Source: Candidatus Hydrogenedentota bacterium (lineage in GTDB: Bacteria; Hydrogenedentota; Hydrogenedentia; Hydrogenedentales; CAITNO01). From it: a DNA stretch of 9,391 nt. Positions 1-6,018 of this stretch are shown here, one piece after another. The stretch covers positions 1-9,391 of the forward strand of contig CAIJOU010000491.1 in the NCBI GenBank assembly GCA_903822375.1, read 5' to 3'. The notes beneath the pieces are model-generated. The model searched no databases and was not told the DNA's origin. It saw nothing but the letters and a program-made list of their open reading frames with translations. Position numbers and translations under genes: made by a program. How positions within the stretch are numbered: the stretch's first letter is position 1; each line of letters starts with the position of its first letter.

Positions 1-280
1 CCCACGGTTTTAGAATCTGCTGCCGGATGTAGACCTCGCAGGTGGCCGGGTCGTCCATAGCAAGGCCGCCCCACTCGTCCAGTTTGAGAATCTGGGCCTG
101 TGCCAGCGCGGCGGAGTGCTTCGCCAGTTCCGCGTAGAGTCCCAGCGGACTGGCACCGGTGGCCACGCAGATGACACTGTCCGGTTTCTCCCAAACGACC
201 TCAAGAACCGTTTCCACCGCGGCTTGGCATGCCGAGTCGTAGTCCTTCGTCACCGTCAACTGAGCAAGCGTCCTACTCAT
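1..280 (-). CDS. Amino-sugar-phosphate isomerase/deaminase, NagB/AgaI type (3' part outside window)
   Basis: The first 93 codons of a gene read leftwards off the window edge. Family members convert glucosamine-6-phosphate or galactosamine-6-phosphate to the keto-sugar phosphate plus ammonia in the cytoplasm. Seen: the phosphate/sugar-binding loop ATGASPLGLY at residues 40-49 and KLDEWGGL at 66-73, in which Asp68 corresponds to the general-base Asp of E. coli NagB (MDEYVGL). The spacing and the segment DDPATCEVYIRQQI (76-89) look more like E. coli AgaI (galactosamine-6-phosphate isomerase) than NagB, from memory. The ATG at 278-280 is preceded by AGAGG (complement of 291-295) ten bases away. 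The gene is divergent from the ilvBN leader. Substrate identity cannot be decided from this N-terminal third; 6-phosphogluconolactonase, a relative, is less likely because LDEW is intact. Confidence 0.8.
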   Translation of the reverse strand, partial: MSRTLAQLTVTKDYDSACQAAVETVLEVVWEKPDSVICVATGASPLGLYAELAKHSAALAQAQILKLDEWGGLAMDDPATCEVYIRQQILKPW

Positions 281-303
281 GCGAATCTATCCTCTGGTTT
301 TAA

Positions 304-333
304 TTGATTCTTCAACGCCCTGGAAAGTATAAT
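304..333 (+). promoter_or_regulatory. Sigma-70-type promoter of the ilvBN leader
   Basis: The -10 box TATAAT at 328-333 is a perfect consensus. TTGATT at 304-309 matches the -35 consensus at four of six positions, with an 18-nt spacer. Transcription would begin near 340, about 35 nt before the leader ORF at 375 and about 170 nt before the attenuator hairpin, as expected for an attenuated operon. The assignment rests on sequence match and position only. Confidence 0.7.
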
Positions 334-374
334 GAACCTATAGTAGCTCACTTTAGAGAGCCACAGGAAACACG

Positions 375-482
375 ATGAAGCGTGACGCCAACATGACTGC
401 CGCAAATCACAACACCCGACTCGGTCTCGTGGGTGTAGTGGTGGTAGTACGCCTTCTGGTAGGCGGGGCGGTCACGCCGTAG
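375..482 (+). CDS. ivbL: Valine/leucine-rich leader peptide of ilvBN (attenuation control)
   Basis: A 35-codon ORF with ATG at 375 and TAG at 480-482. AGGAA at 365-369 sits five bases before the start. The peptide begins MKRDANMTAANHNTR and then runs LGLVGVVVVVRLLV at residues 16-29, where 11 of 14 residues are Val or Leu. In total it has eight Val, four Leu and no Ile. This matches the logic of E. coli IvbL, the ilvBN leader with its valine runs. Its role is to sense charged tRNA-Val and tRNA-Leu: ribosome stalling at codons 21-25 (435-449) frees the downstream antiterminator segment. The stop codon lies 28 nt before the terminator stem, so a terminating ribosome leaves that stem free to form. 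The product is probably an unstable peptide with no function of its own. The only doubt is lack of expression evidence; position, ribosome site and composition all agree. Confidence 0.88.
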   Translation: MKRDANMTAANHNTRLGLVGVVVVVRLLVGGAVTP

Positions 483-524
483 CGGGTTTCCGGGAAAAAC
501 AGCAACATTTCTCGCCCCCGCCGG
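450..524 (+). promoter_or_regulatory. Competing antiterminator and protector hairpins of the ilvBN attenuator
   Basis: Two alternative pairings can be drawn. (a) Protector 1:2 stem: CGCCT 450-454 with AGGCG 461-465, loop 455-460. (b) Antiterminator 2:3 stem: GGCGGGG 462-468 with CCCCGCC 516-522, continued by CG 469-470 with CG 513-514 around one bulged C (515). Stem (b) uses the 5' arm of the terminator (511-524) and so excludes it. A ribosome stalled with its A site at 447-449 would cover to about 461, breaking (a) and leaving 462-471 free for (b). A ribosome at the stop codon (480-482) would cover most of 462-471 and allow termination. Footprint size is general knowledge; the pairings are read directly. 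GGCG 467-470 with CGCC 475-478 is a further small option. Confidence 0.75.
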
Positions 525-552
525 TGTGCAGCCGGCGGGGGCGAGTGTTTTT
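511..552 (+). terminator. Attenuator: Rho-independent terminator upstream of ilvB
   Basis: A perfect 14-bp stem pairs CTCGCCCCCGCCGG (511-524) with CCGGCGGGGGCGAG (532-545) across a 7-nt loop (525-531). The T-rich tract TGTTTTT follows at 546-552. It lies 28 nt after the leader stop codon and 58 nt before the ilvB start, so it can only act as a conditional terminator inside the leader transcript. Confidence 0.9.
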
Positions 553-610
553 CCCGCCGAATGCGCAGCGAAACGAAGCCGGGGCAGAGCGGCCAAAAGG
601 AGTAAACGAC

Positions 611-2302
611 ATGCACAGAAAGACCGGAGCGGAGATTATCGTCGGCCTGCTGGAAAGGCAGGGCGTGCGCGCCCTGGCCGGCATCCCCGGCGGCATGAAT
701 CTCCCGCTGTACGACGCACTGTCGCACAGCCAGATGATTCGCCACATTCTGGCGCGGCACGAGCAGGGCGCGGGCTTCATCGCCCAGGGCATGGCCCGCA
801 TCAGCGGGCGGCCCGAGGTGTGCCTGGCCACGTCGGGCCCCGGCGCGACCAATATCATCACGGCCGTGGCCGACGCCAAGCTCGATTCGGTGCCCATGGT
901 TTGCATTACGGGCCAGGTGCCGTTGGGGATGATCGGCACCGATGCCTTCCAGGAGGTGGACACCTACGGCATGACCATTCCCATCACCAAGCACAACTTC
1001 CTGGTGCGTTCCGCGGCCGAACTGCTCGAGGTGATGCCGGAGGCGTTCCGCATCGCCTGGTCGGGTCGGCCGGGTCCGGTGCTGGTCGATGTGCCCAAAG
1101 ATGTGCAGAACCAGATGGTCGAGTTCGACGCATGGCCCGAGCCGGGCCGGCCTGACCGCGCCCCCGAATTCGACCACGCCGACCTGCAGCGGGCGGCGGC
1201 GATGATCAACGCCGCACAGCGGCCCCTGTTCTACCTCGGCGGCGGCGCCATTCAGGCAAACGCGGGCGGTGTCGCCACGCGGCTGGCCGAGAAGGCGGGC
1301 ATTCCCGCCGTGATGACGCTGATGGGTCTGGGTGCAATCCCGTCGAGCCATCCGCGCTCCCTAGGCATGCTGGGCATGCACGCCGCCCGCCATACCAATC
1401 TGGCGCTGGAAGAGTGCGACCTGCTCATAGCCGCGGGTGTCCGTTTTGACGATCGTGCCACGGGCCGCTTGGCGCAGTTCTGCCCGAAGGCGAAGATTAT
1501 TCACATCGACATCGACCTCAGCGAGATCGACAAGCTGCGGATCGCCCAAATCGGCATCATCGGCAATGTTTGCGACGTGTTCCGGGCGCTGTTCCCGCTC
1601 GTGGACGCCCTCCCGCGTACGGAGTGGCTCGAGCGTATCGAAGAGTTGCGCCGGACGCACCCGATGGTCATGCCCGGCAGCGACGATCCGTCCACGCCTT
1701 ACGGGCTAATCCGCTTGGCGGCCAGCCTGCTCGACGAGGAGGCAATCATCACCACGGACGTGGGCCAGCACCAGATGTGGACGGCACAGGCCTATCCGCA
1801 CCGTCGACCCCGCCGCTGGCTGACCTCGGGCGGACTGGGTACCATGGGCTTCGGCCTGCCCGCCGCCATTGGCGCGTCCTTCGCCGCGCCGGGCCGGACG
1901 GTCGTGTCGTTCAGTGGTGACGGCAGTATCATGATGAACCTGCAGGAACTGGCGACCGCCGTGGAGGAGGGGGCCAACGTGAAAGTCATCGTCATGAACA
2001 ACAACACGCTGGGACTGGTCCGCCAGCAGCAGGACCTGTTTTACGGCCAGCGGGTCTTCGCGTCTCGTTTCCGCAACCGTGTCGATTTCGTGCGCATTGC
2101 CGAGGGCTTCGGCATGCGCGCCTATGACCTGGCAGACTGCGCCGACCCGGCCGACCTGCTGGAGCGCGCCTTCCACGAACCGGGCCCCTGCCTCGTGCAC
2201 GCACCCATCGACGCCGCCGAAACCGTTTATCCCATGGTGCCCCCCGGCGCCGCCAACCGCGACATGATAGGAGGCGAAACCCATGCCTGCGCAAATGCCT
2301 GA
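611..2302 (+). CDS. ilvB: Acetohydroxyacid (acetolactate) synthase large, catalytic subunit
   Basis: A 563-residue cytoplasmic ThDP/FAD enzyme condensing two pyruvates to 2-acetolactate, or pyruvate with 2-ketobutyrate, in the first common step of branched-chain amino acid synthesis. Seen: catalytic Glu51 in ILARHEQGAG, SGPGATN at 75-81, the substrate loop TGQVPLGMIGTDAFQE, the central FAD-binding-type domain with LGMLGMH, and the ThDP/Mg motif GDG (436-438) ending in NNN (463-465). Gln473 in VRQQQ replaces the Trp of the RQWQ motif that gives other isozymes their 2-ketobutyrate preference; E. coli IlvB (isozyme I) has Gln here too, and the whole sequence, including the tail KVYPMVPPGAAN-like segment, resembles it closely. 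Start at ATG 611 has AGGAG at 598-602 with an 8-nt spacer; the longer frame from GTG 524 starts inside the terminator and is rejected. Overlaps ilvN by 20 nt. Controlled by the upstream attenuator. Confidence 0.96.
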   Translation: MHRKTGAEIIVGLLERQGVRALAGIPGGMNLPLYDALSHSQMIRHILARHEQGAGFIAQGMARISGRPEVCLATSGPGATNIITAVADAKLDSVPMVCITGQVPLGMIGTDAFQEVDTYGMTIPITKHNFLVRSAAELLEVMPEAFRIAWSGRPGPVLVDVPKDVQNQMVEFDAWPEPGRPDRAPEFDHADLQRAAAMINAAQRPLFYLGGGAIQANAGGVATRLAEKAGIPAVMTLMGLGAIPSSHPRSLGMLGMHAARHTNLALEECDLLIAAGVRFDDRATGRLAQFCPKAKIIHIDIDLSEIDKLRIAQIGIIGNVCDVFRALFPLVDALPRTEWLERIEELRRTHPMVMPGSDDPSTPYGLIRLAASLLDEEAIITTDVGQHQMWTAQAYPHRRPRRWLTSGGLGTMGFGLPAAIGASFAAPGRTVVSFSGDGSIMMNLQELATAVEEGANVKVIVMNNNTLGLVRQQQDLFYGQRVFASRFRNRVDFVRIAEGFGMRAYDLADCADPADLLERAFHEPGPCLVHAPIDAAETVYPMVPPGAANRDMIGGETHACANA

Positions 2303-2639
2303 TGCCATTGACCCTTCCCGCGCGGCCGGCCGCCGGGCCGTGTTGGAACTGACCGTAAACAACCATCCGGGCGTCATGTCCCATGTGTGCGGGCTCTTTG
2401 CGCGCCGCGCCTACAACGTGGAGGGCATCCTTTGCATGCCGCTGCCGGAGGGGCGATTAAGCCGCATATGGCTGCTGGTCAACGAGGAGGCTCGGCTGGA
2501 GCAGATCATCCGCCAGACCATGAAACTGGAGGATGTCGTCCGGGTTGAACGCCATGCCGCAGACCACGAGGTGTTCGTGCATTTGGAGGAGTTCTTCGGT
2601 GTCGCCCTGCCTTCCGAAGGTACGGCAGCGGACAATTGA
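2283..2639 (+). CDS. ilvN: Acetohydroxyacid synthase small, regulatory subunit
   Basis: A 118-residue ACT-domain protein that activates IlvB and carries valine feedback inhibition. The ACT domain covers about residues 18-92, with ELTVNNHPGVMSHVCGLFAR and AYNVEGIL, almost the same as E. coli IlvN; IWLLVN and LEDVVRVER follow. Like E. coli IlvN (about 96 residues) it is a single-ACT short form without the C-terminal domain of IlvH-type subunits, but it has about 15 extra residues at the N-terminus and a short acidic tail. A strong AGGAGG (2269-2274) lies eight bases before ATG 2283, inside the end of ilvB, so the two genes overlap by 20 nt and are probably translationally coupled, giving matched subunit amounts. 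ATG 2295 is a weaker alternative start. No terminator is seen after the gene. Confidence 0.95.
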   Translation: MPAQMPDAIDPSRAAGRRAVLELTVNNHPGVMSHVCGLFARRAYNVEGILCMPLPEGRLSRIWLLVNEEARLEQIIRQTMKLEDVVRVERHAADHEVFVHLEEFFGVALPSEGTAADN

Positions 2640-2728
2640 GACTCTTTGGACCTTCCAGAATGTCACTGGACAAAAACGGGGCGTGGCGGTGTTAGCTCTA
2701 ACGGGTTTGCAGATAAAGGAGTAGTTTC

Positions 2729-3505
2729 GTGCCCTATGAGTTCGACGCCAGGCAGTACGGGCGGTTTTCAGCGCACCAAACAGAATGGGGCAGACGGTTG
2801 ATAGCCGAACTGTCGCTCAAGGGAAATGAACGCATTCTGGACCTCGGCTGCGGTGATGGTATGTTGACAGCTCAACTCGCGGCGCTCGTGCCAAACGGTT
2901 CCGTGGTGGGTATTGACGCATCCCGGCGGATGATTGAGACCGCACGGGCCCACCAGAAGCCCAATCTGAGCTTTTTGCTGTGCGACATTAACGACCTGGA
3001 CGAAACCGAGGCCTATGACGTCGTGTTTTCCAATGCCACGCTGCACTGGGTACACGATCACCATGCGTTGATTGGCCGGGTTTACAGGGCCCTCGCGCCG
3101 GAGGGCGCGCTGCGCTTCAACTTCGGCGGCGAGGGCAACTGCGTCCATTTTCTCAAGATCATCCGCGAGGCGATGGCGCTTCCGGAATTTGCCCGCCACT
3201 TCGCCGCGTTCACCTGGCCGTGGTTCATGCCGTCGGTGGAGACCTATCTGGGCTTCATGTCCGAACATGAATTCTGTGAGGCGCGGGTGTGGGGCGAAAA
3301 TGCCGACCGCTATTTTGCCACCGAGGAACTGCTGACCGGCTGGGTGGACCAGCCGAGCCTGGTGCCGTTTATGGGCAGCGTGGACCCGCCGGACCGGCCG
3401 CGGTTTCGGGAATACGTGCTGCGCCGGATGTTGGATGAGACGCGCCAGCCCGACGGTCGCTTCTTCGAGACCTTTCGGCGAATCAATGTATTTGCACGAA
3501 AATAG
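2729..3505 (+). CDS. Class I SAM-dependent methyltransferase, trans-aconitate methyltransferase-like
   Basis: A 258-residue cytoplasmic methyltransferase. Seen: motif I ILDLGCGDG (36-44), the acidic residue ending strand 2 in VVGIDAS (Asp63), CDIND (85-89) and the motif-IV region DVVFSNATLHWVHDHH (97-112), followed by LAPEGALRF. The FSNATLHWV block and overall length resemble trans-aconitate 2-methyltransferase (Tam) and BioC-like O-methyltransferases, but the substrate cannot be read from sequence. Start is GTG 2729, chosen because AAAGGAG at 2715-2721 lies seven bases upstream and no ATG occurs near it. It follows ilvN by 89 nt without a visible terminator, so read-through from ilvBN is possible; no link to branched-chain metabolism is evident. 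Confidence 0.85.
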   Translation: MPYEFDARQYGRFSAHQTEWGRRLIAELSLKGNERILDLGCGDGMLTAQLAALVPNGSVVGIDASRRMIETARAHQKPNLSFLLCDINDLDETEAYDVVFSNATLHWVHDHHALIGRVYRALAPEGALRFNFGGEGNCVHFLKIIREAMALPEFARHFAAFTWPWFMPSVETYLGFMSEHEFCEARVWGENADRYFATEELLTGWVDQPSLVPFMGSVDPPDRPRFREYVLRRMLDETRQPDGRFFETFRRINVFARK

Positions 3506-3545
3506 GCCATAGGACCTTTCGGATAACCAGGCAAAGGATCCTGTC

Positions 3546-4217
3546 ATGGATGATACAAGCAGGCGGCGAACCCGTGAAATTGCAGACCAGCATTTGGCCG
3601 AAGGAGACCCGCTCGGATGGTTCGATGAGGTGTACACCTTGGCGGCGGAAGACATGGCCGCGATTCCGTGGGCGGACGCGCGGCCCAATCCAAACTTGCT
3701 GCAGTGGCTTGACACCGGCGAGGGGCCGGGGGAGGGGCGCCGTGCGCTCGTTGTCGGTTGCGGTCTGGGCGACGATGCGGAGGAAATGGCACGTCGGGGC
3801 TTTGCTGTGACTGCATTTGACATTTCACCCGCCTCGATCGGCTGGTGCCGAAAACGTTTCCCGGATTCCAAGGTGGAGTACCAGGTTGCCAATCTGTTTG
3901 AGGCGCCCGGGGATTGGGTCGGAGGCTTTGACCTCATTTTCGAGGCCTATACGCTCCAGTCGCTGCCGCACGACCTGCGTGCGGCGGCGATGCGTGAGCT
4001 TTGCCGCTTTCTGGCCCCCGGAGGCTTCCTGTTGGTGGTGGCGCGGGGCAGGGAACTCCACGACCCGGACTCGGGTCCTCCTTGGCCGCTGACACGGCAG
4101 GAGTTGACGGCTTTCTCCGCACACGGGCTGGAGGAACTGTCATTTCAAGACTCCAGGGAGGATGAGGCGCCGATGCCGCGGACCTTCCGCTTGTGCTGCC
4201 GCAAGCCCCCGGCGTAA
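3546..4217 (+). CDS. Class I SAM-dependent methyltransferase, TPMT-like
   Basis: A 223-residue methyltransferase not closely related to its upstream neighbour. Seen: an N-terminal GDPLGWFDEVY segment (20-30), typical of the thiopurine-methyltransferase-like branch; SAM motif I ALVVGCGLGDDAEEMARRG (67-85); Asp92 in AFDIS as the ribose-binding acid; FDLIFEAYTLQSLP (128-141) and FLAPGGFLLVVARG (155-168). Proteins with this VVGCGLGDDAE pattern are commonly annotated only as methyltransferase-domain proteins; the substrate is unknown. ATG 3546 is supported by AAAGGA (3533-3538) with a 7-nt spacer. The gap to the preceding gene is 40 nt, so the two are likely co-transcribed. The C-terminal part is charged and ends with cysteines (LCCRK), of unclear meaning. 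Confidence 0.85.
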   Translation: MDDTSRRRTREIADQHLAEGDPLGWFDEVYTLAAEDMAAIPWADARPNPNLLQWLDTGEGPGEGRRALVVGCGLGDDAEEMARRGFAVTAFDISPASIGWCRKRFPDSKVEYQVANLFEAPGDWVGGFDLIFEAYTLQSLPHDLRAAAMRELCRFLAPGGFLLVVARGRELHDPDSGPPWPLTRQELTAFSAHGLEELSFQDSREDEAPMPRTFRLCCRKPPA

Positions 4218-4286
4218 AACAGTCCGGGTGTCCATCCGGGAATTTCCTGTCCCGGTTCGGTGTCGAATAGGCAGAGGTATACAACC

Positions 4287-5240
4287 ATGTTGCTTCAACG
4301 AACAGCATTATTGGCCTTGCTGCTTGTGGCATTTTGCGCCTGCGGCGGGGCCGGAGAAATCAAAATGAATCCGCTGACGCCCCAGGAAGAGCGCGTAATT
4401 GTGCACAAGGGAACCGAGGCGCCGTTTACAGGGGAGTACTACAGCTTCCACGGCAAGGGAACCTATGTCTGCAAGCGCTGCGACGCGCCGCTGTACCGGT
4501 CGGATGCCAAGTTCGACTCCGGGTGCGGCTGGCCCAGTTTCGACGACGAGATTCCCGGCGCGGTAAAACGCAGCCTGGACGCAGACGGGTCGCGCACCGA
4601 AATTACCTGCGCCAAGTGCGGTGCCCATCTGGGTCATGTTTTCCTGGGTGAGGGGCTCACGCTCAAGAACACCCGCCATTGTGTCAACTCGATTTCCCTG
4701 AAGTTCGTGCCGGACCCAGCGGCCCCGGTCGCAGCGGCCGTGCCGCAGGTCCCGCCTGTTCCGCAGACCGCCATCTTTGCGGGAGGTTGCTTTTGGGGTG
4801 TGGAATACTATTTCCAGAAGGCCAAGGGCGTGATTTCAACGCAGGTGGGCTATATCGGAGGCCATACCCAGAATCCCACGTACAAGCAGGTTTGCAGCGG
4901 CACCACCGGCCACGCCGAGGCAATTCGGGTCACCTATGACCCCTCCCAGGTCAGCTATGAGGACATGGCGAAGCTGTTCTTCGAAATTCATGACCCGACC
5001 CAGGTCAACCGCCAGGGACCCGATGTGGGTCTTCAGTACCGCTCGGCGGTGTTTTACCAGAACGAGGCGGAGAAGGCGACTGCCGAGAAGCTTATCGGGA
5101 TACTGAGGGCCAAAGGACTGAATGTCGTGACCGAGGTGACTCCCGCGGGCGTTTTCTGGCCGGCTGAGGACTATCACCAGCAGTATTATGAGAAGGAAGG
5201 GCAAAGCCCTTACTGCCACGTCTACACGAGAAGGTTTTGA
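4287..5240 (+). CDS. msrAB: Exported bifunctional methionine sulfoxide reductase, MsrB-MsrA fusion
   Basis: A 317-residue fusion reducing both diastereomers of methionine sulfoxide in oxidised proteins. Residues 1-19 form an export signal (positive Arg5, hydrophobic LLALLLVAFCAC); Cys17/Cys19 resemble a lipobox imperfectly, so lipoprotein status is uncertain. MsrB domain (about 28-140, R-sulfoxide): zinc cysteines CKRC (62, 65) and CAKC (108, 111), resolving Cys80 in SGCGWPSF, catalytic Cys132 in RHCVNS. A Pro/Ala linker (143-160) follows. MsrA domain (about 161-317, S-sulfoxide): catalytic Cys168 in GGCFWG, CSGTTGHAE at 203-211, likely resolving Cys310 in SPYCHVY. No thioredoxin domain is fused, unlike Neisseria PilB, so a separate envelope reductant is needed. 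Start ATG 4287 has AGAGG (4273-4277) nine bases upstream; the in-frame GTG 4260 lacks a good site and would mask the signal peptide. The SOUL gene follows after 2 nt. Confidence 0.93.
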   Translation: MLLQRTALLALLLVAFCACGGAGEIKMNPLTPQEERVIVHKGTEAPFTGEYYSFHGKGTYVCKRCDAPLYRSDAKFDSGCGWPSFDDEIPGAVKRSLDADGSRTEITCAKCGAHLGHVFLGEGLTLKNTRHCVNSISLKFVPDPAAPVAAAVPQVPPVPQTAIFAGGCFWGVEYYFQKAKGVISTQVGYIGGHTQNPTYKQVCSGTTGHAEAIRVTYDPSQVSYEDMAKLFFEIHDPTQVNRQGPDVGLQYRSAVFYQNEAEKATAEKLIGILRAKGLNVVTEVTPAGVFWPAEDYHQQYYEKEGQSPYCHVYTRRF

Positions 5241-5242
5241 CA

Positions 5243-5893
5243 GTGAAAAGGAAACTTGTCATGGTCGCAGCGGGAGTTCTCGCAGCACTGCTGGGAGGAT
5301 GGATGTTGGCCGGTTATCTGCCCACAAGAAACATAGAGACGCCCAAGTATGAACTGGTCGCCAAGGCCAAAGGGTACGAGGTGCGCAGCTATGCGCCCCA
5401 TATCGTGGCCGAAGTGGAAGTGTCCGGCAGTTACGGCGACACGCTCAACCAGGGTTTTCGCAAGGTGGCCGACTACATCTTCGGAAACAACACCGCCAAG
5501 GGCTCCATAGCCATGACCGCCCCGGTGCTTCACGAAAAGCAGGCCGTATCCGAGAAGATCTCCATGACCGCACCGGTGTTGCACGAGAAGGCGGGGCAGG
5601 GGGACACCTACAAACTGGCCTTCGTCATGCCGTCCAAGTACACGCTGGAGACGCTTCCCAAACCGAATAATTCCGAGGTTACCCTGCGCGCCGTGCCGGA
5701 GAAGAAATTCGCCGTCCGCAGTTTCGGCGGCTACGCCACCAAGGGGAAGGTGGAGCGCGAGACAAAGAAACTCCTTGACGCATTGAAAAGCGCCAATATT
5801 TCCCCCACCGGCGTGCCTTCCACCGCCCAGTACAACCCGCCCTGGACCCCGCCCTTTATGCGCCATAACGAGGTGATGGTCGAAGTACAATAG
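5243..5893 (+). CDS. SOUL-family haem-binding protein, membrane-anchored or exported
   Basis: A 216-residue protein. Residues 1-27 form a signal peptide or anchor (MKRK followed by LVMVAAGVLAALLGGWMLAGY). The SOUL/HBP domain covers the rest: YELVAKAKGYEVRSYAPHIVAEV, then IAMTAPV (90-96) and ISMTAPV (107-113), FVMPSKYTLETLPKP, and FAVRSFGGYATKGK. SOUL-domain proteins bind haem or porphyrin, but the physiological role of bacterial exported members is unsettled. The block MTAPVLHEK occurs twice, 17 residues apart, from ATG codons at 5513 and 5564. The start is taken as GTG 5243 because GAGAAGG (5228-5234) lies eight bases before it; TTG 5237, overlapping the msrAB stop, is only two bases from that site. 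The 2-nt gap implies translational coupling with msrAB and points to an envelope stress role, which is an inference. Confidence 0.88.
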   Translation: MKRKLVMVAAGVLAALLGGWMLAGYLPTRNIETPKYELVAKAKGYEVRSYAPHIVAEVEVSGSYGDTLNQGFRKVADYIFGNNTAKGSIAMTAPVLHEKQAVSEKISMTAPVLHEKAGQGDTYKLAFVMPSKYTLETLPKPNNSEVTLRAVPEKKFAVRSFGGYATKGKVERETKKLLDALKSANISPTGVPSTAQYNPPWTPPFMRHNEVMVEVQ

Positions 5894-6018
5894 CCAAAGT
5901 CAAGGACGTAAAGGATAAATAGCAAGGGGAAACCTTAACCAGGAAGCATGCTGCTTGAGTAGGTTCGCAAGTCCTTTCCGTCCTTTCCGCCCTTGCGTCC
6001 TTTTGAAACCGGCTATTG
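5888..6018. repeat. Imperfect inverted repeat between convergent genes; possible bidirectional terminator or dispersed repeat
   Basis: The outer arms CAATAGCC (5888-5895) and GGCTATTG (6011-6018) include the stop codons of the SOUL and SGNH genes. Inside them AAGGACG (5902-5908) pairs with CGTCCTT (5996-6002), and CAAGGG (5923-5928) with CCCTTG (5990-5995), leaving a 14-nt bulge on the left. The right half contains direct repeats of GTCCTTTCC (5971-5979, 5980-5988) and degenerate copies CGCCCTTGC and GTCCTTTTG. No clean U-run hairpin is present, so a terminator role rests on the convergent position. Confidence 0.45.

Noticed and set aside
524..610. N-terminal extension of IlvB starting at GTG 524
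   Set aside because: It begins inside the terminator stem, has no ribosome site, and its residues do not resemble acetohydroxyacid synthase N-termini. ATG 611 has AGGAG at ideal distance.
407..1351. Long minus-strand open frames opposite ilvB, also 1706-2377 (-)
   Set aside because: Mirror frames of a GC-rich coding strand: low-complexity Arg/His/Gly/Ala-rich translations without motifs, antisense to an unmistakable gene.
2654..2670. TCCAG/CTGGA hairpin after ilvN as a terminator
   Set aside because: Only a 5-bp stem, and followed by CAAAAAC rather than a U-run.
2768..3937. 389-codon minus-strand open frame opposite the two methyltransferases
   Set aside because: It spans two convincing + strand genes and their gap, and its translation shows no family pattern. 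The length is explained by high GC.
4236..4255. CCGGGA/TCCCGG hairpin between the second methyltransferase and msrAB as a terminator
   Set aside because: A 6-bp stem with an 8-nt loop and no T-tract downstream; too weak to call.
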